From the NCBI GenBank assembly GCA_002778785.1, contig PEZS01000011.1:478882-542881 (forward strand): DNA of 64,000 nt, given 5' to 3'. Source of the DNA: Bdellovibrionales bacterium CG10_big_fil_rev_8_21_14_0_10_45_34 (lineage in GTDB: Bacteria > Bdellovibrionota > Bdellovibrionia > Bdellovibrionales > 1-14-0-10-45-34). Numbering within the stretch: the first letter of the stretch is position 1; the number at the start of each line of letters is the position of its first letter. This document shows, piece after piece, positions 53,725 through 63,253 of this stretch. The position numbers and the translations under genes were made by a program. The notes under the pieces were generated by a model that saw only the letters and a list, made by a program, of their open reading frames with translations, had not been told where the DNA came from and ran no database searches.

Positions 53725-54793
53725 CCATATATTCCTGGGCTAGAGTGAATAATTTGTCTACAAGGTCTTTGTAAGAAAGCCCCGACGCTGCCCACATTTT
53801 TGGATACATGCTTATCGGAGTAAAACCGGGCAAAGTGTTCACTTCATTCAAATGAATCAGCCCATTCTCAGTGAGCAAAAAATCAACACGAGCAAGCCCG
53901 CGAACCTCAAGTGCTTCGCAGGCCTTTATCGAATATTCTTGAATCTTCTTTTCAACTGTTTGACCTACCTCTGAGGGAATCACCAGCTTGGCCCCGTTCG
54001 GGTCGATGTACTTAGCTTCGTAGGAGTAAAATTCGTGCTGTGGAATTATCTCACCCGTTCTTGAAGCCTGAAACGGTCCATTGCCAAGAACAGAGCATTC
54101 AATTTCTCTCGATGGGTAGAACTTTTCTATAAGCACTACCGAATCTTCTCTAAGGGCCTCGTGCAGTGCCTCCTCAAATTCTTCGGACTTCTTTACTTTA
54201 CTCACACCTACGGAGGATCCAGAACGAGAGGGCTTAACAAAAACCGGAAGTCCGAATTCCGCTTGCGCCTTTTGAAAGGCCAAACGCAAGTCATCTCCTT
54301 TTTTATAGATTTGCCAAGGTACGACAGGAATGCCGTGGCTTTTCAGGATTCTTTTTGTCAGGTCTTTATCCATGCACAGACTTGATCCCGACGTGAGGCT
54401 TCCGACAAACGGAATGCCCAAAGTTTGCAAGAAGCCTTGCAATATTCCGTCTTCGCAGTTCGTTCCATGAACCAACGGAAAAATGCAACTAACGTCTTCT
54501 AATCTTTTGCGGCCGTCGACCTGAAAGGGTGCCCGATTCCCAGGAGTTACTGTAATCAAAGGGAGATTGTCTTTAAGCTTAATGCTCTTAGGATCATCTG
54601 CATTCTCTAAAAAACCATTTTGCCCGCAGTAAACCCACTCCCCCGACCGACGAATACCCAATACATAGTACGCGCCAAGATGTGACCCAAGTTCACCAAG
54701 AAGACTTGAGATCGACATCAAAGAAACTTGGTGTTCGCTAGATTTTCCGCCGCAAATAAAGACTCGACTTCCCATAACATAAGTGGACCACAT
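53717..54793 (-). CDS. ddl: D-alanine--D-alanine ligase
   Basis: The protein is 358 residues, usual for Ddl. It has ATP-grasp features: GGKSSEHQVSL, LVHGTNCEDGILQG, GIPFVGS, MDKDLTKRILKSHGIPVVPW, PSRSGSSVGVSK and NEVNTLPGFTPISMYP. It joins two D-alanines for peptidoglycan in the cytoplasm. The ATG at 54793 was kept because AGG lies 6 nt before it; the ATG at 54775 lacks a ribosome site. It is in one transcript with the GT9 gene. Confidence 0.93.
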   Translation of the reverse strand: MWSTYVMGSRVFICGGKSSEHQVSLMSISSLLGELGSHLGAYYVLGIRRSGEWVYCGQNGFLENADDPKSIKLKDNLPLITVTPGNRAPFQVDGRKRLEDVSCIFPLVHGTNCEDGILQGFLQTLGIPFVGSLTSGSSLCMDKDLTKRILKSHGIPVVPWQIYKKGDDLRLAFQKAQAEFGLPVFVKPSRSGSSVGVSKVKKSEEFEEALHEALREDSVVLIEKFYPSREIECSVLGNGPFQASRTGEIIPQHEFYSYEAKYIDPNGAKLVIPSEVGQTVEKKIQEYSIKACEALEVRGLARVDFLLTENGLIHLNEVNTLPGFTPISMYPKMWAASGLSYKDLVDKLFTLAQEYMGE

Positions 54794-54798
54794 GTTCG

Positions 54799-54865
54799 CC
54801 TATTTGTATAAGGGTGCCAGGCCCTAGTCGTGGGCGCGCCGCGTCCGCAAATAGGACCTGACACC
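54799..54865. repeat. Nested inverted repeat between ddl and the SpoU-type gene
   Basis: CCTATTTG (54799-54806) pairs with CAAATAGG (54848-54855). GGTGCCAGGCCCT (54813-54825) pairs with AGGACCTGACACC (54853-54865) at 11 of 13 positions. A GGCGCGCC palindrome lies between. The arms overlap and give alternative stems. It resembles small palindromic (REP/RAYT-type) elements with GGTGYCAGG/CCTGACACC cores. Confidence 0.5.
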
Positions 54866-54879
54866 TGTAGGGAGCAAGA

Positions 54880-55398
54880 TTGAAATATAAAAAGGATATC
54901 GCGAGGAAATTTGTAGAAGAAAAGCGTCAAAACGCGGTGTACGCCAAAGCCGGAGTTTTTGAACTCGTTATTATTCTCGATAGCCTTAAAGAGACTTTTA
55001 ACGCGGGTAAAATTTTTCGGTCTGCCGAAATCTTTTCAGTCAAAGAGGTTCACCTTATTCAGATTCCCTTTTTTGATCCATTTCCCGCTAAAGGAGCCGT
55101 TCGATACGTACCGATGAGGTGCTACGATTCTTTCTCGCAAAGCTACGAGCACCTAAAAAATGAGGGTTACGAGTTCTATGTTTTTGATGCCCAGTCAGAC
55201 GTGGTGCTTGGGCAAACTCAACTTGCCAAAAAGGCGACGTTTGTTTTTGGCCCAGAGGCTGGTGGGTTTTCTTTCGCCCCGGAGAAGTACCCCGACCTGC
55301 ACAAAATCAGGATTCAACAATTCGGAAAAATTGAAAGCCTCAACGTGAGTATTGCCGCCTCCATCGCCATGTATGAATACGTCAGGCAACATAGCTAA
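54880..55398 (+). CDS. SpoU/TrmH-type RNA 2'-O-methyltransferase
   Basis: The protein is 172 residues. ILDSLKETFNAGKIFRSAEIF, FGPEAGGFS and IRIQQFGKIESLNVSIAASIAMYEY are SPOUT-fold motifs 1-3 that form the SAM-binding knot. The short length resembles TrmL or small TrmH-type enzymes. Start is TTG with GGGAG 6 nt upstream. It stands alone, divergent from ddl. The target RNA (tRNA or rRNA) cannot be told from sequence. Confidence 0.87.
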   Translation: MKYKKDIARKFVEEKRQNAVYAKAGVFELVIILDSLKETFNAGKIFRSAEIFSVKEVHLIQIPFFDPFPAKGAVRYVPMRCYDSFSQSYEHLKNEGYEFYVFDAQSDVVLGQTQLAKKATFVFGPEAGGFSFAPEKYPDLHKIRIQQFGKIESLNVSIAASIAMYEYVRQHS

Positions 55399-55531
55399 AT
55401 TAACAGCTTGGTTCGCCGGTGCCGGATTGACCCTTCTACCATAACACTGTAGGCATTTAGATTACTACTCTAGCGCTTTGACCGTTGTTTTTCAGTTCGC
55501 GATTTGCACCTCGCATCAGAAAGGAATTTAA

Positions 55532-56158
55532 ATGGCACAGTTGATTTTGGTCCGGCATGGACAGTCTGATTACAATCTCAAAAATCTCTTCACGGGTTGG
55601 CTCGATGTCGACTTGACCGAACAGGGTATTCAAGAAGCCAAAAAAGCGGCCCAATCGATGAGTGACAAAAAGATGCGGCCTCATTTAGCTTTTACATCGG
55701 CCCTAAAGAGAGCTCAGCACACACTTAAAATTATTTTAAAGGATCTCGAGCTAGAGAACATCCCTGTTATGAAAGATCAGGCGCTCAACGAGCGACACTA
55801 CGGAGAGCTTCAGGGTAAAAATAAGGCTGAAACCGCAGAACAGTTCGGTGAAGAACAAGTAAAAATATGGCGCCGAAGTTTTGACGTGCCTCCTCCGGGC
55901 GGCGAGAGCTTAAAAGATACAATGGAGCGAACACTCCCCTATTTTGATTCGCACATTAAGCCCGAGCTTTTGAGAGATCGCGACGTACTTGTAGTCGCTC
56001 ATGGCAATAGTTTGCGCTCGATCGTGATGGCCGTTGAAAAAATGACTCCCGAGCAGATTTTAAAAACTGAACTAGCAACTGGCGAAGCGCGCATCTACAA
56101 TTTCGACACTCAAACAGAGCAGTTTTCTTTGGTAAATAACCCTAGTCCTAAAATGTGA
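55532..56158 (+). CDS. gpmA: 2,3-bisphosphoglycerate-dependent phosphoglycerate mutase
   Basis: The protein is 208 residues. It has LVRHGQSDYN with phospho-histidine H9, FTGWLDVDLTEQG, TSALKRAQHT, ALNERHYGELQGKNK, PPPGGESLKDT and VVAHGNSLRS. These are the full dPGM signature, converting 3- and 2-phosphoglycerate in glycolysis. AGAAAGGA precedes the ATG. It is 10 bp ahead of the sugar operon, so a glycolytic gene leads a CDP-sugar transcript. Confidence 0.93.
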   Translation: MAQLILVRHGQSDYNLKNLFTGWLDVDLTEQGIQEAKKAAQSMSDKKMRPHLAFTSALKRAQHTLKIILKDLELENIPVMKDQALNERHYGELQGKNKAETAEQFGEEQVKIWRRSFDVPPPGGESLKDTMERTLPYFDSHIKPELLRDRDVLVVAHGNSLRSIVMAVEKMTPEQILKTELATGEARIYNFDTQTEQFSLVNNPSPKM

Positions 56159-56168
56159 GTTTGACCGC

Positions 56169-57056
56169 ATGAAAATCCTTATCACTGGAGCTTCTGGCTT
56201 TTTGGGTTCTCATGTGGCGAAGGCTTGCCTTGCTCAGGGCCACAAAATCTTTGGGCTAACACGCTCACCCAAAAGTGCAAATGCTCTCCGTGACCTTGAG
56301 GTGCCATCGGGGAAAAAGCCAAACACTTTAAACTGGATTGGCGGGGATTTTTTGGGCTTACCCGACGAAATTGACGGCGTCATACATTGCGCCACAAGCT
56401 ACGGCCGAAAAGGCGAAAACGAAAAGCAAATTTTTGAGGCAAATTTAGATTTTTCTGTGCGGATATTTGAACTCGCGCGTAAAAGGAAGGCTGAGTGGTT
56501 CATCAATATTCACACTTTGTTAGATCCAGAAACTAACCTCTATTCCGCCGCTAAACATGCCTTCAATAATATTCTCAAATCTCACACAAATGAGATTTCT
56601 TGCATTAGCCTAGCTTGCGAGAACTTCTATGGCCCGGGTGAGCCAAAGGATAGGTTTGTAACGTGGCTAATCGATGAATGCCTTATGGAAGGTGGACCAA
56701 TAAATCTTAGTTCGGGCGGTCAGTTTCGAGACTTCGTTTACATCGACGACGTCGTAGAGGCGATTCTTCGAGCCTTAGAATTAGCAAAGACCTCAGAGCT
56801 TAAACATCAAGAGTTCGCCATCTCCGGCGGAAAGCCTCTTTCTATTCGCGAAATCGCAGAGGCCATTTGTGAAATTGCAGCGCCACAAGCTGCCCATAGA
56901 CTCAAATTCGGTGCAAAACCCGATCGAAAGAGGGAGTTTGACGTCAACACAATTGACTTACCGACCCCAAAGAATCTAGGCTGGGAGCCTAAAACCGGGC
57001 TGATCGAAGGGCTTAAAAAGTCCGTAGAATTCGAAAGAAAGAGGTTAGGCTTATGA
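56169..57056 (+). CDS. SDR-family CDP-sugar reductase/synthase (CDP-paratose/abequose synthase-like)
   Basis: The protein is 295 residues. It has ITGASGFLGSH (NADP site), HCATSYGR and the catalytic Tyr-x3-Lys in NLYSAAK, preceded by Thr in INIHTL. The C-terminal half has SSGGQFRDFVYIDDVVEAIL. Length and pattern fit RfbS/RfbJ, which reduce CDP-4-keto-3,6-dideoxyglucose to CDP-paratose or CDP-abequose. The RfbE-type gene follows with a 4-bp overlap, so the paratose-forming activity is more likely. The stereochemistry is inferred. Confidence 0.78.
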   Translation: MKILITGASGFLGSHVAKACLAQGHKIFGLTRSPKSANALRDLEVPSGKKPNTLNWIGGDFLGLPDEIDGVIHCATSYGRKGENEKQIFEANLDFSVRIFELARKRKAEWFINIHTLLDPETNLYSAAKHAFNNILKSHTNEISCISLACENFYGPGEPKDRFVTWLIDECLMEGGPINLSSGGQFRDFVYIDDVVEAILRALELAKTSELKHQEFAISGGKPLSIREIAEAICEIAAPQAAHRLKFGAKPDRKREFDVNTIDLPTPKNLGWEPKTGLIEGLKKSVEFERKRLGL

Positions 57057-58087
57057 GGCTCTTGATAACCGGAGGATGCGGCTTTCTAGGCTCGAATCTT
57101 GCGGCTCATGCTCTAGATAAAGGGTATGAGCTTGCAATTTTTGACAACCTTTCAAGAGCTGGTGCAACTCTCAATCTGGAGTGGCTCAAGTCAAAAGGTA
57201 AATTTCATTTTTTTGCATCCGACATTCGAAGTTTCAATGATGTTGAACGAGCCGTTAAAGAGTTTTCACCAGATGCAGTTTTTCATTTAGCGGGTCAAGT
57301 TGCCATGACAACCTCTATTGAAAACCCTAGAAAAGATTTTGAAATCAATGCCTTGGGCTCTTTTAACGTCCTAGAGGCTGTTCGAACTCACTCTCCGAAG
57401 GCCCAGATTGCCTATTCTTCTACTAACAAAGTTTACGGAGATCTCGGCGATATAGCATTTGTCGAGGAGCCAACAAGGTACCGCGCAAAAGACTTTCCGG
57501 GCGGTTTTGACGAGTCACTTCGACTTCACTTTGAATCGCCGTATGGCTGCTCAAAAGGTTCCGCCGATCAGTACATGCTAGATTATTCGAAAATCTTTGG
57601 CCTGAATACCGTCGTCTTTAGACACTCATCTATTTTTGGTGGTCGTCAGTTTTCGACATTTGATCAAGGCTGGGTGGGATGGTTTGTGCAAAAGGCGCTT
57701 GAAGCAAAGTCGGCAAAAAAACAAGATGGCTTCACGATCTCAGGAGATGGCAAACAAGTGCGCGATGTTCTATTTGCCTCAGATTTGGTAAACTTGTACT
57801 TCTCTGTGCTCTCGCAACCCACTCCCTTGAAAGGAGAGGTTTTTAATATCGGCGGCGGTATAGAAAACAGTCTATCGCTACTCGAGTTATTCAGCTATCT
57901 TGAAGAATCTCTTAATGTGAAATTGCAATACACAAAGCTCCCTTGGCGAGCGAGCGATCAGAGGGTATTTGTAGCAAACATAAGTAAGGCAAAAGAGATA
58001 CTGGGTTGGTCACCACAAGTGACTGCCCACCAAGGCCTTGATGCCATGATCGAGTGGCAGAAATCGCAGTTAGATCTTCAAAAGTAA
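57053..58087 (+). CDS. rfbE: CDP-paratose 2-epimerase (CDP-tyvelose-forming), RfbE-like
   Basis: The protein is 344 residues. ITGGCGFLGSNLAAHALDKG, FDNLSRAGATLNLEWL, FHLAGQVAMTTSIENPRKDFE, SSTNKVYGDL and FRHSSIFGGRQFSTFDQGWVGWF match RfbE strongly. YGCSKGSADQ holds the catalytic Tyr and Lys. RfbE inverts C2 of CDP-paratose to give CDP-tyvelose. It overlaps the upstream reductase by 4 bp and precedes a GT2. Some RfbE relatives act on other sugars, so the product is probable but not certain. Confidence 0.88.
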   Translation: MRLLITGGCGFLGSNLAAHALDKGYELAIFDNLSRAGATLNLEWLKSKGKFHFFASDIRSFNDVERAVKEFSPDAVFHLAGQVAMTTSIENPRKDFEINALGSFNVLEAVRTHSPKAQIAYSSTNKVYGDLGDIAFVEEPTRYRAKDFPGGFDESLRLHFESPYGCSKGSADQYMLDYSKIFGLNTVVFRHSSIFGGRQFSTFDQGWVGWFVQKALEAKSAKKQDGFTISGDGKQVRDVLFASDLVNLYFSVLSQPTPLKGEVFNIGGGIENSLSLLELFSYLEESLNVKLQYTKLPWRASDQRVFVANISKAKEILGWSPQVTAHQGLDAMIEWQKSQLDLQK

Positions 58088-58093
58088 ATTTGA

Positions 58094-58900
58094 ATGAGTA
58101 CTTTTGAAGTGGAGAGGATAGAATTGGAGCCAATGACAGATTTAAGTCCAAAAAAAGCCGGCGACTCTAAGCTCTCGCCTGAGGAGTTTAGAGTGGCTCC
58201 CGCCACTCAGTCTCAATTAGAACTTTCTATTGTTATACCGAGCTACCTTGAAGAAGAGAATTTACGAATTCTCATTCCCAGGGTTAAAGAGACAGCTGCA
58301 AAACTTTCTCCAAAGTATGAAGTTCTTGTCGTTGATACGTCTCGAGCGATGGATAACACCGAAGAAGTTTGTGCCAACCTCGATGTGCGCTTTGTAAGAC
58401 GCTCACCAACGGACAGCTTCGGTGACGCCGTTCGAACAGGCATCAAAGAGTGTCGTGGGCATTACGCACTCTTTATGGACGCGGATGGGTCACATCCACC
58501 AGAATTTGCAGAGAGAATTTTTAACGCCAAAGAAGGTTACGACGTCGTTATAGCCTCTAGATATACTTCGGGCGGAGAAACGGAGAACCCGTTTTTATTA
58601 AAGTTAATGAGTCGTGTGTTGAATATGTCTTATGCATTGGTCCTTGGGCTTAAGTGCCGAGATGTCTCAAATAGCTTTAAGCTTTATAAGAGTGAAGATC
58701 TTAAGAGGTTAACTCTACGATGCGACAACTTTGATATTATTGAAGAGATTCTCTACAAAATGAATCGCGCAAAAAAATTAAAGATTCTTGAGATTCCGTT
58801 TACCTTTAAAAAGAGAATGTTTGGCGAAAGCAAAAGAAGTTTGCTGGCATTTATCTTTACTTATGTTGTTACTTTGTTTCGCTTAAGACTATCAAAGTAA
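58094..58900 (+). CDS. Glycosyltransferase family 2 (polyprenyl-phosphate-sugar synthase-like)
   Basis: The protein is 268 residues. An N-terminal charged tail of about 40 residues precedes [37 protein letters not shown] carries the DxD, and [16 protein letters not shown] and [19 protein letters not shown] follow, as in DPM1-type enzymes. No strong membrane anchor ends the protein. It sits between the RfbE-like and RfbF genes, so tyvelose or another dideoxyhexose is a possible cargo. Confidence 0.85.
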   Translation: MSTFEVERIELEPMTDLSPKKAGDSKLSPEEFRVAPATQSQLELSIVIPSYLEEENLRILIPRVKETAAKLSPKYEVLVVDTSRAMDNTEEVCANLDVRFVRRSPTDSFGDAVRTGIKECRGHYALFMDADGSHPPEFAERIFNAKEGYDVVIASRYTSGGETENPFLLKLMSRVLNMSYALVLGLKCRDVSNSFKLYKSEDLKRLTLRCDNFDIIEEILYKMNRAKKLKILEIPFTFKKRMFGESKRSLLAFIFTYVVTLFRLRLSK

Positions 58901-58913
58901 ATTTGGAGGCTTT

Positions 58914-59687
58914 ATGAAAGCTGTTATTCTTGCCGGCGGAAAGGGCACTCGCATTAGCGAGGAGAGCCACCTTAAGCCAAAGCCCATGATCGAGATCGGC
59001 GGACGACCTATTTTGTGGCACATAATGAAAATTTATTCGCATTACGGGATCAACGATTTCGTCATCTGCTGTGGCTACAAAGGGTATGTCATTAAAGAAT
59101 ACTTCGCGAATTACTTTTTGCACAGCTCTGACGTTACGTTCGATATGACAAGCAACTCTATGCAGGTTCATCAAAATAGTGCCGAGCCCTGGCGAGTAAC
59201 TGTCGTTGATACTGGCGAAGAAACGCTAACTGGGGGACGCCTCAAACGGGTAAAACAATATCTTGGTGCCGAAGATTTTTGTTTCACTTACGGCGATGGC
59301 GTTGGCAATGTGGACATTGCCGAGCTCATCTCTTTTCACAAAAAAAACGGGCGACTTGCTACTTTAACTGCTACCCAGCCACCTGGAAGATTTGGAAGTT
59401 TGCATTTTGATGGCCCACTCATTACATCGTTTAAAGAGAAACCTCGTGGAGACGGCGGCTACATTAACGGTGGCTTCTTTATACTAAACCCAAAAGTGAT
59501 CGACTACATTAGCGACGACACAACAATTTGGGAGCGTGAACCGCTAGAGAACCTCGCTAAAAATAAAGAATTAGTTGCCTACCATCACAATGGTTTTTGG
59601 CTACCCATGGATACTTTAAGAGACAAACAGACTCTTGAAGAAATGTGGGATTCTGGTTCTGCCCCCTGGAAAGTATGGTCCAATTAA
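58914..59687 (+). CDS. rfbF: Glucose-1-phosphate cytidylyltransferase
   Basis: The protein is 257 residues, the typical RfbF length. It has [48 protein letters not shown] and [17 protein letters not shown]. It makes CDP-glucose from glucose-1-phosphate and CTP, the first step of the 3,6-dideoxyhexose pathway. GGAGG lies 5 nt before the ATG. RfbG and RfbH follow without a gap. Confidence 0.95.
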   Translation: MKAVILAGGKGTRISEESHLKPKPMIEIGGRPILWHIMKIYSHYGINDFVICCGYKGYVIKEYFANYFLHSSDVTFDMTSNSMQVHQNSAEPWRVTVVDTGEETLTGGRLKRVKQYLGAEDFCFTYGDGVGNVDIAELISFHKKNGRLATLTATQPPGRFGSLHFDGPLITSFKEKPRGDGGYINGGFFILNPKVIDYISDDTTIWEREPLENLAKNKELVAYHHNGFWLPMDTLRDKQTLEEMWDSGSAPWKVWSN

Positions 59688-59690
59688 TTT

Positions 59691-60872
59691 ATGAATAAGA
59701 GTTTTTGGAAGGGCAAAAGCGTATTTTTAACAGGGCACACGGGCTTTAAGGGTGCCTGGATGTCTATGTGGCTGAGCAAAATGGGCGCTAACGTCACGGG
59801 GTACGCGTTGGATCCAAACACGACGCCTTCACTTTATGAGCTCGCATGTGTTGCAGGTTATCTAAAAAGCGACATCAGAAGTGATGTGAGAAACCTTAAC
59901 GTGCTTACAGACTCGATGGCTGCTGCTCAGCCCGACGTCGTATTTCATTTAGCCGCGCAGCCGCTTGTTCGCTTAAGTTACCAAGAGCCAGTTTCTACTT
60001 TTGAAACTAACGTTATGGGAACTGTCAATCTGCTCGAGGCCTGCAGAAAAGTTACTTCAGTTAAAGTCGTTGTGGTTGTAACAACTGACAAGTGTTACGA
60101 GAACCGTGAGTGGGTATGGCCCTACCGAGAGAATGAAGCTATGGGAGGGCGTGACCCCTACTCTGGAAGCAAGGGTGCGGCCGAGATTGTTGTATCGAGC
60201 TACAGAAGATCATTTTTTGAGTTTATAGAGTCTAACGGGCATATCTTGCGTGAAGGAGCAGCGCGTGTCGCTTCTGCAAGGGCTGGTAACGTTATCGGCG
60301 GGGGGGATTGGGCGGAAGATCGCTTAATACCTGACTTTTTTAGAGCGCAAAGTGCGAGTAGAAAACTTGTCGTAAGAAATCCGCAGTCGGTACGTCCGTG
60401 GCAACACGTTCTTGAGCCTCTATCTGGGTATATAAACCTGGCGGAAAAAATGTACGATTCGAGCGACAACTCAGATGCTTGGAACTTCGGGCCCAACGAG
60501 ACGGACTGCCAGACCGTGAGAGAAGTATTAGATTTGATCGAGAGGCATATGGGTGAGTCAGACCTTTGGGTTCACGAGCCTGAGAAAAACAAAACGCTCC
60601 ATGAAGCAAATCTCCTAAAGCTAGATATATCAAAGGCTCGCTCTCAGCTTGGATGGTCCCCCCAGTGGGATCTTGCCACCGCAACAAAAATGACGGCCGA
60701 TTGGTATTCGCTGTACTTGAAGCTACTGAAGAGCCAAAACTTTGAAGAGCTTCGGATGCTCACCGAAAATCAGATCGATCTGTACAGTGACACAAGAGAG
60801 CAACTAGCTAATGGATACTTGGATCGAACTCGCAGAGCTAGAAGCGGGCTAAGAACAAGAGGGAATTCATGA
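59691..60872 (+). CDS. rfbG: CDP-glucose 4,6-dehydratase
   Basis: The protein is 393 residues. It has [62 protein letters not shown] and [11 protein letters not shown] with the Tyr-x3-Lys pair. It is RfbG-type and makes CDP-4-keto-6-deoxyglucose using bound NAD. The C-terminal tail beyond about residue 345 ([19 protein letters not shown]) is longer than usual. The stop overlaps the RfbH start by 4 bp. Confidence 0.94.
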   Translation: MNKSFWKGKSVFLTGHTGFKGAWMSMWLSKMGANVTGYALDPNTTPSLYELACVAGYLKSDIRSDVRNLNVLTDSMAAAQPDVVFHLAAQPLVRLSYQEPVSTFETNVMGTVNLLEACRKVTSVKVVVVVTTDKCYENREWVWPYRENEAMGGRDPYSGSKGAAEIVVSSYRRSFFEFIESNGHILREGAARVASARAGNVIGGGDWAEDRLIPDFFRAQSASRKLVVRNPQSVRPWQHVLEPLSGYINLAEKMYDSSDNSDAWNFGPNETDCQTVREVLDLIERHMGESDLWVHEPEKNKTLHEANLLKLDISKARSQLGWSPQWDLATATKMTADWYSLYLKLLKSQNFEELRMLTENQIDLYSDTREQLANGYLDRTRRARSGLRTRGNS

Positions 60873-62209
60873 AAACAGAACAGCAATTGAGAACTGAGAT
60901 AAAAAGTTTGGTTGGCGAGTATTTTGAAGTGGCCCACAGGCCAAAATTAGAAGCACCTTTTGTAGCCGGTGAAACACGAGTCAATTATGCGGGCCGAATG
61001 TTTGGCGCAGAGGAGATGCTGAATCTTGTTGATTCGTCCCTTGATTTTTGGCTCACTTCAGGCCGCTACTGCGACCAATTTGAAAGAAGTTTTTCGCAGA
61101 AATTGGGGGTCAAGTACACAGCACTCGTTAACTCAGGCTCAAGTGCCAACCTTGTCGCCTTTTACTCTTTAACCTCACCGCTTTTAAAAGACAGAAGAAT
61201 TCGAAAAGGCGATGAAGTCATCACTGTCGCCGCGGGATTTCCGACTACGGTTGCCCCTATCATTCAGTTTGGTGCGGTGCCAGTTTTCGTTGATGTGAAA
61301 GTCGACGACGGTACATATAACATTGATGTTACGCAACTCGAAGCTGCTCGGACAGATCGAACTAAGGCTGTTATGGTGGCGCACACTCTGGGCAACCCTT
61401 TCGATTTAGATGCTGTTAAGGCTTTTTGCGAAAAACATGAACTTTGGCTTGTTGAAGACAATTGCGATGCACTTGGTTCAACTTACAAAGGTAAACTCAC
61501 CGGTACGTTCGGAGACATCGCTACTTCGAGTTTTTATCCACCTCATCATCTTACAATGGGTGAAGGTGGCGCTGTTTATACAAGCAAACCCTTGCTGAAA
61601 AGATCCGTCGAATCGTTTAGAGATTGGGGCCGAGACTGTTGGTGTCCGTCTGGAAAAGACAACACATGTAACAAACGGTTCGGTTGGAAGTTAGGCCAAC
61701 TACCTGAGGGCTACGACCACAAATACATCTATAGACATCTGGGTTTCAATCTAAAAGTCACAGATATGCAAGCGGCTATTGGATGCGCTCAGCTTGAGCG
61801 CCTTGATAGCTTTACAGAAGCACGTAGAAGCAACTGGCTACGACTTCGAGAGGGGTTGTCAAACTTAAAGGATCAGCTCGTGCTGCCTGAACCTACTGAA
61901 GGTGCAAGCCCCAGTTGGTTTGGCTTTGCGATGACTGTTCGAGAAAGCGCAAGCTTCACACGAAACGAGATTTGTGAGTACTTAGAGGAGAACAAGATAC
62001 AGACGCGAATGCTTTTTGGAGGCAATCTGCTTCGTCACCCTGCCTTTGATGAACTTCGTGATCAGCCGGGCGCTCTAAGAGTTGTTGGAGAGCTCCCTCA
62101 AACCGATCGCATCATGATGAACACGTTTTGGGTTGGCGTTTACCCTGGCATGATTCCCAATAAACTTGATTACATCATCGATAAGATCCAAAGCTTCGCC
62201 CGCAAGTGA
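60869..62209 (+). CDS. rfbH: CDP-4-dehydro-6-deoxyglucose 3-dehydrase (E1-type), RfbH
   Basis: The protein is 446 residues. It has the aminotransferase fold, but the Schiff-base lysine is replaced by His ([17 protein letters not shown]226/H227). The [2Fe-2S] cysteines C199, C257, C259 and C267 follow the spacing C-x57-C-x1-C-x7-C exactly as in RfbH. The enzyme removes the C3 hydroxyl with PMP and an iron-sulfur centre, giving the 3,6-dideoxy sugar precursor. The partner reductase RfbI is not in the window. It closes the operon. Confidence 0.95.
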   Translation: MKTEQQLRTEIKSLVGEYFEVAHRPKLEAPFVAGETRVNYAGRMFGAEEMLNLVDSSLDFWLTSGRYCDQFERSFSQKLGVKYTALVNSGSSANLVAFYSLTSPLLKDRRIRKGDEVITVAAGFPTTVAPIIQFGAVPVFVDVKVDDGTYNIDVTQLEAARTDRTKAVMVAHTLGNPFDLDAVKAFCEKHELWLVEDNCDALGSTYKGKLTGTFGDIATSSFYPPHHLTMGEGGAVYTSKPLLKRSVESFRDWGRDCWCPSGKDNTCNKRFGWKLGQLPEGYDHKYIYRHLGFNLKVTDMQAAIGCAQLERLDSFTEARRSNWLRLREGLSNLKDQLVLPEPTEGASPSWFGFAMTVRESASFTRNEICEYLEENKIQTRMLFGGNLLRHPAFDELRDQPGALRVVGELPQTDRIMMNTFWVGVYPGMIPNKLDYIIDKIQSFARK

Positions 62210-62302
62210 GTGAGCAACAGATCGGCGTCATCCTCGACCAGGGTGATTATAAATAAAAAGTAATAAATGAAAGCGTAGCTCGCCTCGAAGTAGATCGACC
62301 TG

Positions 62303-63223
62303 CTAAACGTTATTTTTCGAAGCCGAGAAGTTGGACAAAATATTGTACATGCAAAACTGAACCCGCACAATATTGTCGGCTTCAGGATCATTTGAAAGTT
62401 CCTCGTTTAAATCCCTGATCATAGCCCGCAAGCGACTCTTGATTAGAGGGAGTTGCTTCTTTGAAACCGCGATCGTCAATCCTTGATATTCTCTTTGATC
62501 TAGCGGCTCGCTCAATCGATCCTTTGCTAGATCCAGAAATTTCATATGCGTCATTTGCAGATTAAGATTCTCCACATCGTTTTTTGATTCAAATGCAATG
62601 TTCGCTTGCTTAAATTTTGTGTTTTCTTGGTTGATCGGCACCAAGTAACCCTTAGAAATCAAAAAGCTAAGTGATTTTACAATGGTGTCCCTGTCTGCGA
62701 TTCCCGGTAAACGCTTCATTATAGAATCTGGAGACATTTCGACATCCTTGAGAAGTGTCATTTCCCAAAGTATTAAATTTATCCACGATGAGTGCAGTGA
62801 TTCATCTGCGACTTTGTCTGCTTGGTTCATCTGAGCCATGATCTTAAGCCGCTTCATGACCTCCAGCTTGCTCTTGGTATCTTTCGCGATTTCTAGTTCT
62901 ACCAACCCTAGAAAGTACTTTCGCTCTGCGCCTTTGAGGCCAAGGCCGCGTGACACTTTAGACGCAGAAGTAGCCGTCAAGTTTCGTCGTCCCTTTATTA
63001 TTAACTGGAGGTAGTTAGGGCAATTCACACCTGAACGACGGGCAAAGGCTCTATAGCTAGAGCCCGTGAATTTAAGTTTGAAATCTACAAACTCAGTTAA
63101 AAAATGACGATAACTCGTATATCCAAATATATTAGGCCCGCTAACCACTTCTTTTTTACTCGAATTCAAAGATTTGGCCATTGAACCTATTTCATCTTTT
63201 TGCTTGAGTATTTCTCGTTGCAC
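62303..63223 (-). CDS. TIGR02147 family protein
   Basis: The protein is 306 residues. FGYTSYRHFLTEFVDFKLK near 33-51 and YRAFARRSGVNCPNYLQLIIKGRRNLTATSASKVSRGLGL form a helix-turn-helix-like N-terminal region, followed by KYFLGLVELEIA and a helical C-terminal part ending in a long basic/acidic segment. This is the TIGR02147 pattern, common in Bdellovibrio-type bacteria and Fibrobacter, with a probable DNA-binding regulator role. The GTG start was kept; an ATG at 63181 with AGG upstream is an alternative. It follows the HELSH gene by 30 bp. Confidence 0.82.
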   Translation of the reverse strand: MQREILKQKDEIGSMAKSLNSSKKEVVSGPNIFGYTSYRHFLTEFVDFKLKFTGSSYRAFARRSGVNCPNYLQLIIKGRRNLTATSASKVSRGLGLKGAERKYFLGLVELEIAKDTKSKLEVMKRLKIMAQMNQADKVADESLHSSWINLILWEMTLLKDVEMSPDSIMKRLPGIADRDTIVKSLSFLISKGYLVPINQENTKFKQANIAFESKNDVENLNLQMTHMKFLDLAKDRLSEPLDQREYQGLTIAVSKKQLPLIKSRLRAMIRDLNEELSNDPEADNIVRVQFCMYNILSNFSASKNNV

Positions 63224-63253
63224 AAAGTATGTCCCTATCGGATACGAATTTAT

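Noticed and set aside
60869-62209. Ordinary sugar aminotransferase
   Set aside because: The Schiff-base lysine is replaced by His and the four iron-sulfur cysteines are in exact RfbH spacing.
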